The notes beneath the pieces were generated by a model. The model was not told the DNA's origin, did not search any database, and saw only the letters and a list, made by a program, of their open reading frames with translations. Of a DNA stretch of 21,153 nucleotides, positions 1-8,242 are shown one piece after another. Location: assembly GCA_012515455.1 (NCBI GenBank), contig JAAYYJ010000340.1:1-21153 (forward strand), given 5' to 3'. The DNA is from Oligosphaeraceae bacterium (lineage in GTDB: Bacteria > Verrucomicrobiota > Lentisphaeria > Oligosphaerales > Oligosphaeraceae). Every line of letters begins with the position of its first letter. The first letter of the stretch is position 1. A program made the position numbers and the translations under genes.

Positions 1-38
1 GAAAGCAGGGAAAATGTCCCCCAAAACGGTGAAGATAA

Positions 39-68
39 TTGGAATTTCCGGTTTTGCCCTTACATTAT
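39..68 (+). promoter_or_regulatory. Possible sigma70-like promoter for the acyl-CoA dehydrogenase gene
   Basis: A -35-like TTGGAA (39-44) and a -10-like CATTAT (63-68) are separated by 18 bases. Each matches the consensus at four of six positions. Transcription would start near base 75, giving a leader of about 40 bases before the ATG at 116. The surrounding 1-115 stretch is relatively AT-rich and holds no gene that I can support. The call rests on consensus matching alone, so a promoter further left, outside the window, is equally possible. Confidence 0.25.
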
Positions 69-115
69 AGCTTTATCTGTTGGCAAAAAGAAAAGTGCGC
101 GAGGTTCAGAAAAGT

Positions 116-1834
116 ATGAGCGAGAATTTTTTTACCGACAATAGCGACATATTGTTCCACCTGCATAATTTGCCTCTCGCGGAAATACTGTCTCTGCGTG
201 AAGACGGCTATCGTTTTGCGGGACAGTACGCCGGGGCACCAGCGGATTTCGCGGGTGCCAGGCAACAGATTCTCGCGCGCCTGCAATCCTTGGGCCAGCT
301 CTGCGCCGGGCGCATCGCTCCCCGCGCCAGCCAGGTCGACCGTGATGGCGTCAGCTTCAGTGACGGAGAGGTCCAGTTTGCCCCCGGAACCAGAGAGAAT
401 CTGCAGGACCTCGCGAACGCCGGTCTGATGGGGGTAACCCTGCCGTACGAGTTCGGCGGCCTGAATTTGCCGGTCAGCATCTACACCATGATGACCGAGA
501 TGGTGTCCCGGGCGGATGCCAGTTTGCAGAACCTCTTTGGATTGCAGGAAATCGCGGAAACTATCTACCGGTTCGGGTCCCCGGAACAACAGCAGAAATA
601 CCTGCCCCGCTTCGCCAACGGAGAACTGGACGGCGCTATGGCCCTGACTGAACCTGAGGCCGGCAGCGACCTGCAGGCGGTGCAGACCACTGCGACATTC
701 TGCCCCGAACGCGGGCAATGGCTACTGAACGGCCGCAAACGCTTCATCACCAATGGCCGGGCGGCAGTCCTGCTGGTCCTGGCCCGTTCCGAACCGGACA
801 GCAATGACGGGCGGGGATTATCGTTGTTCATCGTGGAACGCTGCCCGCAACTGAGCATCAACAGCATCGAAGACAAGATGGGAATCCATGGCTCGCCGAC
901 CTGTGAGCTGAATTTCCAGGACGTGCCGGCGGAACTGGTCGGACAACGCCGGCGGGGACTGACCCGCTACGTGATGGCGCTGATGAACGGCGCACGTCTG
1001 GCGATTTCCGCTCAGGCGGTGGGAATCGCGGAGGCGTCATTGCGTGCAGCTCTGGAATACTGCGGCGAGCGTCAGCAGTTTGGCCGGCCCTTGACCGCTC
1101 TGGTGCCGGTTCAGGAGCTGCTGACCAGGATGAAGGCGAATATTATGGCCGGGCGGAGCTTGCTTTACGAGACCTGTAAATACGTGGACCTCCGGGACTG
1201 TTGCGAGGAGCGGATCAGCCGCGGCACCGCGACCCAGGAGGACCGGGAGCGCGAGAAGTCGGCCGGGCGGCTGGCTGCAGTGCTGACGCCGCTGTGCAAG
1301 GCTTTCACTACCGAGATGTGCAATCTGGTCTGCTACGACAGCATCCAATGTCACGGCGGCAAGGGATATATGCGTGACAAACTGCCGGAACGTTATTATC
1401 GCGATGCCAGGATCACCAACATCTACGAGGGTACCACCCAGATGCAAGTCGTGGCCGCCATCGGCGGAGTAATGCAGCGCCTGCTGGAACCGCTGCTGCA
1501 GGACATTGCCGGCCTGGAGTTCTCCGGCCGGCTGGCGGAACTGGCAGCAGAGGCCGGACTGGCCCGGGAGCAGCTGGCCGCGGCAGTGGCGGAGGTGGAA
1601 AAACGGCAGAACAATGATTTCTTCGAGCTGATGTCCAGGCGGCTGGTGCGCATGCAGACACTGGTGCTGATCAGCTTCCTGCTGTTGCGGGATGCACGGC
1701 AACAGCCCCAGCGGCTATGCCTGGTCGAACGCTGCCTGGGAGAGTATCTTCCCGAAGTGGCATACCTGCTTCAGGTGGTCAAAAACGGTGACCGCGGAGC
1801 CCTGAGCCGGGCCGCTGAACTGCTGCAGTTGTAA
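116..1834 (+). CDS. Acyl-CoA dehydrogenase, long form with C-terminal extension
   Basis: This is a flavoprotein of the acyl-CoA dehydrogenase family, which oxidises an acyl-CoA to the trans-2-enoyl-CoA and passes electrons from FAD to an electron-transfer flavoprotein. The protein has 572 residues from the ATG at 116. Visible family motifs are LTEPEAGSD in the middle domain, QCHGGKGYMRD, and IYEGTTQMQ near the end of the core. The Glu of YEGT (residue 438) is the expected catalytic base. Roughly 120 further residues follow, as in the long DmdC-like branch of the family, so the natural substrate may be unusual and I cannot name it. An in-frame TTG at 80 would add 12 residues, but the ATG at 116 has GAGG at 101-104 and is preferred. 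No ETF or thiolase gene lies in the window. The next gene downstream is a MarC-type membrane protein. Confidence 0.9.
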   Translation: MSENFFTDNSDILFHLHNLPLAEILSLREDGYRFAGQYAGAPADFAGARQQILARLQSLGQLCAGRIAPRASQVDRDGVSFSDGEVQFAPGTRENLQDLANAGLMGVTLPYEFGGLNLPVSIYTMMTEMVSRADASLQNLFGLQEIAETIYRFGSPEQQQKYLPRFANGELDGAMALTEPEAGSDLQAVQTTATFCPERGQWLLNGRKRFITNGRAAVLLVLARSEPDSNDGRGLSLFIVERCPQLSINSIEDKMGIHGSPTCELNFQDVPAELVGQRRRGLTRYVMALMNGARLAISAQAVGIAEASLRAALEYCGERQQFGRPLTALVPVQELLTRMKANIMAGRSLLYETCKYVDLRDCCEERISRGTATQEDREREKSAGRLAAVLTPLCKAFTTEMCNLVCYDSIQCHGGKGYMRDKLPERYYRDARITNIYEGTTQMQVVAAIGGVMQRLLEPLLQDIAGLEFSGRLAELAAEAGLAREQLAAAVAEVEKRQNNDFFELMSRRLVRMQTLVLISFLLLRDARQQPQRLCLVERCLGEYLPEVAYLLQVVKNGDRGALSRAAELLQL

Positions 1835-1846
1835 ATCGAAGATAAA

Positions 1847-1866
1847 TCCGCCGCAGCTGAGGCGGA
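1847..1866 (+). other. Small inverted repeat between the acyl-CoA dehydrogenase and MarC genes
   Basis: TCCGCC (1847-1852) and GGCGGA (1861-1866) form a 6-bp stem with an 8-base loop just after the dehydrogenase stop codon. No T-run follows, so it does not look like an intrinsic terminator. It could stabilise or process the mRNA between the two genes, or be chance. Confidence 0.25.
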
Positions 1867-1882
1867 GCTGTCAGGATTAGCG

Positions 1883-2524
1883 ATGGACATCCCGTGGTTG
1901 CAGATTTTTGAGAACATGCTGTACTTCCTGGCGGTCTTGAACCCGGCCAGCAAAATACTCTTCCTGACGGCGTACGAACCGCCCTTGAGTTTTCGCCAGA
2001 CGCTGGAACTGAGCTGGAAATCCAGCCTGGCGGCTCTGCTGATGCTGGTGACCTTTGCCCTGCTGGGGCAGATGGTGCTGCAGGAGGTCTTCCGGATCGA
2101 AATGTATTCTCTGCGGGCTGCCGGCGGGCTGATCCTTTTTTTTACCGGCTGGATGGCAGTGCGGGAAGGGCGGTTCTTTCAGCAAAAAGACGGCAATGTT
2201 CAGGTGGACTTCACTGAGCTGTCGATTATCCCCCTGGCGGCACCGCTGATCTCCGGACCCGGGACCATTACCATCGCCTTGTCTTTGGCGGCAGAGCACG
2301 GCTCCTGGCATTGCATCACTGTGGTTACGCTGGCCATCCTGGTCAATTTCGGTCTGATGATCTGCGCCTTGCCGATCAACCGCGGATTGTTGAAAATGCA
2401 TCTGGCCGGACCTGTGATCCGCATTACCGGGCTGGTGGTGGCGACCGTGGCCATACAGATGATTTTATCCGGCCTCGGGGAGTGGGTGCTGACTTTGCAA
2501 TCCGGCCAGCTGCCGGTACGATAA
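1883..2524 (+). CDS. MarC family integral membrane protein
   Basis: This 213-residue hydrophobic protein belongs to the MarC (UPF0056) family of inner-membrane proteins with about six membrane segments, whose biochemical function is still unsettled. The diagnostic central motif is visible: IIPLAAPLISGPGTITIA, preceded by a hydrophobic hairpin ending LILFFTGWMAV. The family's C-terminal pattern, GLVVATVAIQMILSGL, is also present. Length matches the family's usual 200-220 residues. AGGA at 1873-1876 lies 6 bases before the ATG. The gene is probably co-transcribed with the dehydrogenase upstream and the unrecognised gene downstream. A run of eight T bases (about 2136-2143) falls in the LILFFT codons, but the frame is intact as read. 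Confidence 0.88.
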   Translation: MDIPWLQIFENMLYFLAVLNPASKILFLTAYEPPLSFRQTLELSWKSSLAALLMLVTFALLGQMVLQEVFRIEMYSLRAAGGLILFFTGWMAVREGRFFQQKDGNVQVDFTELSIIPLAAPLISGPGTITIALSLAAEHGSWHCITVVTLAILVNFGLMICALPINRGLLKMHLAGPVIRITGLVVATVAIQMILSGLGEWVLTLQSGQLPVR

Positions 2525-2573
2525 GGCTGCCAGGCCCGGATGGGCTGCAGGAAAATACAACTCAGGAGCACTG

Positions 2574-3365
2574 ATGAACAACAATTTATGGGTATGGGGT
2601 TATGTCCTGGATAAGGTCCCGGGGCCGATGATGTTCGTGGACCATGAGACGCATTGCAGTCTGGAGACCGGCGCGGCGTACCTGGGGGCGGACAACGTGG
2701 TGTTCATGGACTCCACAACCAACCTGGCGAACCTCAATGACGACTTGTTTCAATACGTCAGCGGCTGCAAGCAGGTGGTCTGCGGCCTGGAACACGGACG
2801 CTATGCCGAAAGCGCAGCCGCAGTTTCAGAATTTTCTCTGACCCACCCCAATGTGCTGGGGGCGATTGTCGATGATTTCCGCTGCATTGGCGGACCCAGC
2901 GATGACATGCAGCCGTCAGAGTTGCGCGAGGTCTATCAGGCCTTGAAAAGCAAAAATCCGGCCCTGCAGCTTTATCTGGTCCGCTATTCGCATCAGGACC
3001 AGCGGGAACTGGTGCCCTTCCTGGATTATTTTGATGTCATCAATTACTGGGTTTGGGCTTCCAGCGACCATTACTGGCGCTCACAATACCAGGAAGACGT
3101 CCGCTACCTGCGCAAGTTGTACGGCAAGCCGCTGCTGCAGGGGGTGTTCATGCATAACTATGGCGAGCATACAGACGCGCCGATCCCCATGGACATGCTG
3201 GAACTGCAAGTGGAGAAGATTGCCGAGCAGCTGTTGCTGCAGCGTCTGAGCGGCTGGGTGATCCTGCAGAATGGCTGGTTTTGCCACCGCAGCCACCGCC
3301 CCCAGATGCAGTGGCTGAAAGCTTATCTGGACTGGTTCTACGGCACTTTGACGGTGAGAAAGTAA
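2574..3365 (+). CDS. Unrecognised protein, possibly a glycosidase-like TIM barrel
   Basis: I do not recognise this 263-residue protein as a named family. It has no signal peptide or membrane segment. It reads as alternating strands and helices: FMDSTT, VVCGLEHGRY, VLGAIVDDFRC, LYLVRYS, FDVINYWVWAS, LLQGVFMHNY and GWVILQNGWFCHRS. Strands ending in acidic or aromatic residues, such as IVDDF and INYWVW, resemble the barrel rims of glycoside-hydrolase-like proteins, but I see no definite catalytic pair. It is rich in Trp, Tyr, His and Asp. The start is well supported: AGGAG at 2564-2568 lies 5 bases before the ATG. The stop is 5 bases upstream of the mnmG start, so the two are probably translated from one message. 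A sugar-related role is inference only. Confidence 0.75.
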   Translation: MNNNLWVWGYVLDKVPGPMMFVDHETHCSLETGAAYLGADNVVFMDSTTNLANLNDDLFQYVSGCKQVVCGLEHGRYAESAAAVSEFSLTHPNVLGAIVDDFRCIGGPSDDMQPSELREVYQALKSKNPALQLYLVRYSHQDQRELVPFLDYFDVINYWVWASSDHYWRSQYQEDVRYLRKLYGKPLLQGVFMHNYGEHTDAPIPMDMLELQVEKIAEQLLLQRLSGWVILQNGWFCHRSHRPQMQWLKAYLDWFYGTLTVRK

Positions 3366-3370
3366 TCACG

Positions 3371-5224
3371 ATGCCTTTCTGCTTTGATGTCATTGTGGTG
3401 GGCGGCGGGCATGCCGGCTGCGAAGCCGCCTTGGCCGCCGCCAGAATTGGTGCCCGGACGTTGTTGCTGACCATGAACCACGACCGTATCGCCCAAATGT
3501 CCTGCAATCCCGCCATCGGGGGGATCGCCAAGGGACAGCTGGTGCGGGAGATCGATGCCCTGGGCGGTGAAATGGCCCTGAATGCCGATGCCACCACTAT
3601 CCAGTTCCGGATGCTGAACGACTCCAAGGGCGCCGCCGCGCAGTCGCCCCGGGCGCAATGCGACCGGGCCTTGTACCATGCCCGGATGAAGCTGGTCCTG
3701 GAACGCCAGGCAGGTCTGGTCATCCACCAGGCCGAAGTGGTGGAAATTCTGCTGGAGAACGGCAGCATCAGTGGTGTGCGCACGGAATTCGGTGACCTGT
3801 TGCACTGCCGCTGCCTGGTCTTGGCCACCGGGACTTTCCTGGGCGGTAAACTGCACTTCGGACTCACCCAAAAGCCGGGCGGACGGGCCGGAGACCAGGC
3901 CTCCCAGCTTCTGTCAGACTGCCTGCGGGAGAAACTGCATCTGGAAATGGGACGCCTCAAGACCGGCACCCCGGTGCGGGTCCTGGGCGCGACAATCGAT
4001 ACCGCGGGGCTGGCCATCCAGGGGCCGGACCCCGAGCGGCGGCGCTTCTCCTTCCGGGAGAATCCGCCCCGGCTACCGGTTTTCGAGCAGCTGCAGCTGC
4101 AGCAACGGCCCTGCTACATCACTTACTCCACCGAGGAGACAGCCCGGGTGGTGCGCGAGAACCTCGACCGCTCACCGATGTACTCGGGCCGCATCTCCGG
4201 CACCGGCGCACGCTACTGTCCGTCCTTTGAGGACAAGGTGGTGCGCTTTGCCGACCGTCCCCGGCATCATGTTTATTTGGAGCCCGAGGGTGATTCCACC
4301 GACGAGTATTATCTCAACGGCATCTCCACCAGCATGCCGGTGGATGTGCAATGGCAGATGGTGCGTTCGCTACCCGGGCTGGAGCAGGCTTTCATCTCCC
4401 GCTATGCCTATGCCATTGAATACGATTTCGTCTTCCCGCATCAGCTCCTGCCCAGTCTGGCCTTGCGGCAGTGGCCCAATCTGTTCCTGGCCGGGCAGAT
4501 CAACGGCACCAGCGGCTACGAGGAAGCCGCCGGACAGGGTCTCCTGGCTGGCCTGAACGCCGCCCGGCAGGCGGGCGGGCTGGGCGAGGCGTTGCAACTC
4601 GGGCGGGAGCAGAGTTACCTCGGGGTGATGATTGATGATCTGGTGACCAAGGATATCGTCGAACCGTATCGGCTGTTCACCAGCCGGGCAGAGTATCGTC
4701 TCAGCCTGCGCCAGGATAATGCTGACCGGCGCCTGAGCCGGATCGGATACCAGTTTGGCCTGCTGCCGCGCCCGGCTCTGGACGCAGTCGAGGCACTCGA
4801 GGCGGATATCGCTGCGGCCAAAGCAACCCTGCAGCAGATTTCCCTGGGACCGAGCCGCAGCGCCTGGGAAATGATGTCGCATCCCGACTTCGTCTACGAA
4901 CAGCATGCTGACCTGCCGCGCTTCAGCCCGAGGGTGCAGGAACAGCTGAATATCGAAGCGCGCTACCGGGGGTATATCGCGCATCAGGAACGGCAGGCGC
5001 TGGCCTTGCGCAAGCTTGACAACTGGCGCATCCCGGAGGGTTTTTCCTACACCCTGCCGGGACTCAGCCAGGAAGCCCGCAGCAAGCTGGAGAAACGCCG
5101 CCCGCTGACTCTGGGGCAGGCTTCCCGGATTGACGGCGTCACCCCGGCGGAGATTGCGGTCTTGCAGGTCCGTCTGAAAGGCGCGCAGACGAATATGGCT
5201 CAGGAAACACAAGAAGGGACATGA
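3371..5224 (+). CDS. mnmG: tRNA uridine-5-carboxymethylaminomethyl modification enzyme MnmG (GidA)
   Basis: MnmG, with MnmE, modifies the wobble uridine (U34) of certain tRNAs using FAD, NADH and methylene-THF. The 617-residue length is close to the usual 620-630. The FAD-binding GGGHAG is at residues 11-16. Other hallmarks are MSCNPAIGGIAKGQLVREID, CLVLATGTFLGG, RLKTGTPVR, INGTSGYEEAAGQG, and a helical C-terminal MnmE/tRNA-binding domain with TSRAEYRLSLRQDNAD at its beginning. The reading frame is open 30 codons further upstream, but the ATG at 3371 puts the nucleotide fold at the expected N-terminus. The stop overlaps the next start as ATGA at 5221-5224. MnmE is not in the window. Confidence 0.97.
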   Translation: MPFCFDVIVVGGGHAGCEAALAAARIGARTLLLTMNHDRIAQMSCNPAIGGIAKGQLVREIDALGGEMALNADATTIQFRMLNDSKGAAAQSPRAQCDRALYHARMKLVLERQAGLVIHQAEVVEILLENGSISGVRTEFGDLLHCRCLVLATGTFLGGKLHFGLTQKPGGRAGDQASQLLSDCLREKLHLEMGRLKTGTPVRVLGATIDTAGLAIQGPDPERRRFSFRENPPRLPVFEQLQLQQRPCYITYSTEETARVVRENLDRSPMYSGRISGTGARYCPSFEDKVVRFADRPRHHVYLEPEGDSTDEYYLNGISTSMPVDVQWQMVRSLPGLEQAFISRYAYAIEYDFVFPHQLLPSLALRQWPNLFLAGQINGTSGYEEAAGQGLLAGLNAARQAGGLGEALQLGREQSYLGVMIDDLVTKDIVEPYRLFTSRAEYRLSLRQDNADRRLSRIGYQFGLLPRPALDAVEALEADIAAAKATLQQISLGPSRSAWEMMSHPDFVYEQHADLPRFSPRVQEQLNIEARYRGYIAHQERQALALRKLDNWRIPEGFSYTLPGLSQEARSKLEKRRPLTLGQASRIDGVTPAEIAVLQVRLKGAQTNMAQETQEGT

Positions 5225-5868
5225 ATATGCTGGAAGACTACAGTAGTCTGGATTTATTGCTGTCACGCTTTCCGGAACTGACGGTCTGCCGCGCTGACAT
5301 TGTGGCTGCCTATCAGCTCCTGGCCGATTGTTATGACCACGGCGGCTGCGTGTTTACCTGTGGCAACGGCGGCAGTGCCGCAGACGCCGAGCATATCGTG
5401 GGGGAACTGCTCAAAGGCTTTGTCCGCAAACGCCCCCTGAATGAGCGTGACCGGCAGATCTTTACTGCTGCCGGGGCGGATGGCGCAGTGCTGGCGGAAC
5501 GTCTGCAGTACGGCTTACGGGCGGTCTGCCTGATGAGCCAGCTGGCGATCAGTACTGCGGTGGCCAATGATCTAGGCGGTGATTTGGGGCCGGCCCAGCA
5601 GTTGTTCGCGCTGGGCCAGCCCGGCGATGTGCTGATCGCTCTGTCGACCTCCGGCAATGCCGCCAATGTCCGTTATGCTATGGAAGTGGCCCGGCAGCGC
5701 GGTTTGCACAGCATCGGCCTTAGTGCCGGAGCGGGCGGGCAGCTCGCCCAGATGGCCGAGGTCTGCATCCGGGTGCCGGCCAAGGAGACTTACCTGGCCC
5801 AGGAGTACCACCTGCCAATCTACCATTGCCTGTGTATTATGCTGGAAGCACGGTATTTCCCAAAATGA
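5221..5868 (+). CDS. Phosphoheptose isomerase-like SIS-domain protein (GmhA/DiaA type)
   Basis: This 215-residue single SIS domain is most like GmhA, which isomerises sedoheptulose 7-phosphate to D-glycero-D-manno-heptose 7-phosphate, the first step to LPS heptose. The phosphosugar loops are CGNGGSAADAEH (residues 47-58) and LSTSGNAANV (141-150). The E. coli GmhA zinc ligands H61, E65, Q172 and H180 line up with H58, E62, Q194 and H202, the last two in QEYHLPIYH with the correct 8-residue spacing. That favours a true isomerase over a ligand-less DiaA relative. Residues 66-115 form a longer insert than in E. coli GmhA (192 residues) and may adapt the enzyme to another substrate or oligomer. 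AAGAAGGG at 5211-5218 is a strong ribosome site inside the end of mnmG. The stop overlaps the following gene's ATG. Confidence 0.85.
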   Translation: MNMLEDYSSLDLLLSRFPELTVCRADIVAAYQLLADCYDHGGCVFTCGNGGSAADAEHIVGELLKGFVRKRPLNERDRQIFTAAGADGAVLAERLQYGLRAVCLMSQLAISTAVANDLGGDLGPAQQLFALGQPGDVLIALSTSGNAANVRYAMEVARQRGLHSIGLSAGAGGQLAQMAEVCIRVPAKETYLAQEYHLPIYHCLCIMLEARYFPK

Positions 5869-6368
5869 AGAAGACTATTTGCCTGATAATGCTAATCTGT
5901 CTGACGGGGTTTGCCGGGGAGGAGAAAAAAGCACGGCCGCAGTACTGGCCCCTGCAGATCGGCGAGTTCTTTTTTGCCCGCCTGGAGCTGGCTTTGAACG
6001 ACAGCGAGCGCGCCCGCGGACTGATGCAGCGGCGCGAACTGGCCGAGGACCAGGGGATGATTTTCGTGTTCCCGCAGGAGAACGAGCTGCGCTTCTGGAT
6101 GAAGAACACCCCGTTGCCTCTGGATGTGATTTTCCTGAATCGCCAGGGGGTGGTGGTCGGAGCCGTGCACATGCCGCCCGAGCCGCCGCAGCGGCAAGGT
6201 GAGTCGGACCTGGAATACGAGAGCCGGCTGCCGGTTTACAGCAGCGGTGCAGTGGCCCAGATTGCGCTGGAATTGCGCTCGGGCATGATCTCTCAGCTGG
6301 GATTGCAGGTTGGTGCCAAAATCAGCCTTGATATCGGGCAGCTGCTCGCGCTCCTCAGCGAGGAATGA
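5865..6368 (+). CDS. DUF192 family protein with N-terminal signal peptide
   Basis: This 167-residue protein begins with MKK and a hydrophobic stretch to about residue 17, a plausible signal peptide (possible cut after LTGFA), followed by a mature domain of about 148 residues. The mature part matches DUF192: RGLMQRREL, the strongly conserved GMIFVFP and FWMKNT, LPLDVIFL and a C-terminal LELRSGMISQLGLQVG. The family folds as a small beta-barrel and is common as a secreted or periplasmic protein, but its function is not established. The ATG at 5865 overlaps the preceding TGA (ATGA, 5865-5868). An upstream in-frame TTG at 5826 would bury the signal peptide and is rejected. Translational coupling links it to the mnmG and gmhA-like genes, though no functional connection is evident. 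Confidence 0.85.
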   Translation: MKKTICLIMLICLTGFAGEEKKARPQYWPLQIGEFFFARLELALNDSERARGLMQRRELAEDQGMIFVFPQENELRFWMKNTPLPLDVIFLNRQGVVVGAVHMPPEPPQRQGESDLEYESRLPVYSSGAVAQIALELRSGMISQLGLQVGAKISLDIGQLLALLSEE

Positions 6369-6420
6369 TTTGCAGGATGGAACCTTGAATGTTTTAGCCT
6401 CGAAAGGGAAGCATGACAAT

Positions 6421-8193
6421 ATGAGCCAACAAACACTTGATCCGACAAAAATGGCCGACTGGCAGATTGCTGAAGCTGCCGAAACCAATCTCAGGAGCAT
6501 CGCGGAGTTGTCCGCAGAGCTGGGCCTGCTCCCCGAAGAGGTTATCCCGATGGGACGGCAGTTGGCTAAGATTGATCAGAAGATGGTCCTGCACCGTCTG
6601 GCCCGGGCGCCTCTGGGGAAGTATATCGACGTGACGGCCATCACCCCGACGCCGTTGGGGGAAGGCAAGACCACCACCACCCTGGGCCTGGTCCAGGGGC
6701 TGGGAAAACTCGGCCGGCGGGTCACCGGCGCCATCCGCCAGCCCAGCGGCGGGCCGACTTTCAATATCAAAGGCTCGGCCGCCGGGGGAGGCTTGGCACA
6801 ATGCCTGCCCCTGACGCCTTTCTCCATGGGGCTGACCGGTGATATCGATAAAATCTGCAATGCTCACAATCTGGGCATGGTGGCGCTGACCGCCCGGATG
6901 CAGCACGAAAACAACTACGATGACGCGGCCTTGGCCAAGCGCGGGCTGACCCGCCTCGACATCGATCCGGAACGCGTGCAGAGCCGCTGGATTATGGATT
7001 TCTGCGCCCAGGCTTTGCGGAACATCACGATCGGGCAGGGCGGCAAGATGGATGGTTTGGAGATGCAGTCCGGCTTTGCCATTGCGGTCTCCAGCGAATT
7101 GATGGCCATCCTGGCAGTATCCGAGAGCCTGGCGGATATGCGTGAGCGCATCAGCCGTATGGTCCTGGCCTACAGCCGCAGCGGACGGCCGGTCACCACC
7201 CGCGATCTGCAGGTCGACGGCGCCATGTGCGCCTGGATGGTTGAGACCCTGAATCCCACCCTGGCCCAGAGCATCGAAGGACAGCCGGTGCTGGTGCATG
7301 CCGGGCCATTTGCCAATATCGCCATCGGACAGAGCTCGGTTATCGCCGATAAAATCGGCGTGCGCACGAGCGAATATCATGTCACGGAGAGCGGCTTCGG
7401 GGCCGATATCGGGTACGAGAAATTCTGGAATTTGAAATGCCGTTATTCCGGTCTGACTCCGGATGCGGTGGTTATTGTGGCCACGGTCCGGGCTCTGAAG
7501 ATGCACGGCGGCGGTCCGGAGGTCAAGCCTGGCCTGGCCTTGCCTGACGCGTACCGGCAGGAGAATCTGGCGCTGCTGGAGAAGGGTTGCGAGAATCTGC
7601 TGGCCCATATCGAGACGGTCCGCAAGAGCGGTGTCCGGCCAGTGGTCTGCATCAACAGCTTCTATACTGATACTGCCGCTGAGACTGCCCTGGTTAAACG
7701 GATAGCGGAGCAGGCCGGCGCCCTGGCTGCCTGCTCGGAGCATTGGCTCAAGGGCGGTGCCGGCGCCCTGGAACTGGCTGCCGCTGTGGAAGCGGCAGCC
7801 GCTGAGCCCAAGCAGTTCAAGTATTTGTATGACTTGCACACCCCGCTGCAGGAGAGAATCGAAATTATAGCCCGCGAGGTTTATGGTGCTGACGGGGTGG
7901 ACTTTCTGCCTGCCGCCAGGGAGAAGATGGAGCAGCTGTCCGCCGACCCGGAGTGCTGGCAGCTGGGGACCTGCATGGTAAAGACCCACCTGAGTCTCTC
8001 GCATGACCCGGCCTTGAAGGGCCGTCCCAGAGGGTGGCGCCTGCCGGTCCGGGATATCCTGCTCTACAAGGGTGCCGGATTCGCGGTCCCGGTGGCGGGC
8101 GACATCAAGCTGATGCCAGGCACGGGTTCTGATCCCGGATTCCGGCGCATCGATGTCGATGTGAATACCGGCAAAGTGCAAGGGCTGTTCTAA
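6421..8193 (+). CDS. fhs: Formate--tetrahydrofolate ligase
   Basis: Fhs uses ATP to join formate to tetrahydrofolate, giving 10-formyl-THF for purines, initiator tRNA and, in acetogens, the Wood-Ljungdahl methyl branch. The protein has 590 residues, slightly longer than the common ~555-residue bacterial form. The ATP loop TPTPLGEGKTTTTLGL is at residues 75-90. The family block with RQPSGGPTFNIKG and SAAGGG follows, then TGDIDKI and NAHNL. Other motifs are FVLVHAGPFANIAIG-like at VLVHAGPFANIAIG, ATVRALKMHGG, and the C-terminal PVAGDIKLMPGTG. FNIKGSAAGGGLAQ departs from the usual FGIKGGAAGGGYSQ, so this is a distinct branch. The ATG at 6421 has AAGGGAA at 6404-6410, although the frame is open further upstream. 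No other Wood-Ljungdahl gene is in view, but fmt at the far end is a consumer of its product. Confidence 0.94.
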   Translation: MSQQTLDPTKMADWQIAEAAETNLRSIAELSAELGLLPEEVIPMGRQLAKIDQKMVLHRLARAPLGKYIDVTAITPTPLGEGKTTTTLGLVQGLGKLGRRVTGAIRQPSGGPTFNIKGSAAGGGLAQCLPLTPFSMGLTGDIDKICNAHNLGMVALTARMQHENNYDDAALAKRGLTRLDIDPERVQSRWIMDFCAQALRNITIGQGGKMDGLEMQSGFAIAVSSELMAILAVSESLADMRERISRMVLAYSRSGRPVTTRDLQVDGAMCAWMVETLNPTLAQSIEGQPVLVHAGPFANIAIGQSSVIADKIGVRTSEYHVTESGFGADIGYEKFWNLKCRYSGLTPDAVVIVATVRALKMHGGGPEVKPGLALPDAYRQENLALLEKGCENLLAHIETVRKSGVRPVVCINSFYTDTAAETALVKRIAEQAGALAACSEHWLKGGAGALELAAAVEAAAAEPKQFKYLYDLHTPLQERIEIIAREVYGADGVDFLPAAREKMEQLSADPECWQLGTCMVKTHLSLSHDPALKGRPRGWRLPVRDILLYKGAGFAVPVAGDIKLMPGTGSDPGFRRIDVDVNTGKVQGLF

Positions 8194-8209
8194 CCATAGG
8201 GAAATTAAT

Positions 8210-8224
8210 CCCCCCCCCGCGGGG
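8210..8224. repeat. C9 homopolymer run with adjoining CCCCGCGGGG palindrome
   Basis: The 49-base gap between fhs and the PHP gene contains nine consecutive C (8210-8218) followed by GCGGGG, so that CCCCGCGGGG (8215-8224) is a perfect palindrome. The run ends about 7 bases before the AAGGAG ribosome site (8231-8236) of the next gene. No T-run follows, so it is not an obvious intrinsic terminator. Confidence 0.6.
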
Positions 8225-8242
8225 AATCTGAAGGAGCTGTTT

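Noticed and set aside
80..115. TTG start at 80 extending the acyl-CoA dehydrogenase by 12 residues.
   Set aside because: The ATG at 116 has a ribosome site (GAGG at 101-104), and the extra residues do not look like family sequence.
2136..2143. Run of eight T in the MarC gene as a possible programmed slippage site.
   Set aside because: The frame is intact through the run and gives the conserved LILFFTGW; no alternative downstream frame is meaningful.
6310..6420. Upstream extension of fhs by 37 codons, overlapping the DUF192 gene.
   Set aside because: The added residues are the shifted reading of the DUF192 end; the ATG at 6421 has a ribosome site and fits the family N-terminus.
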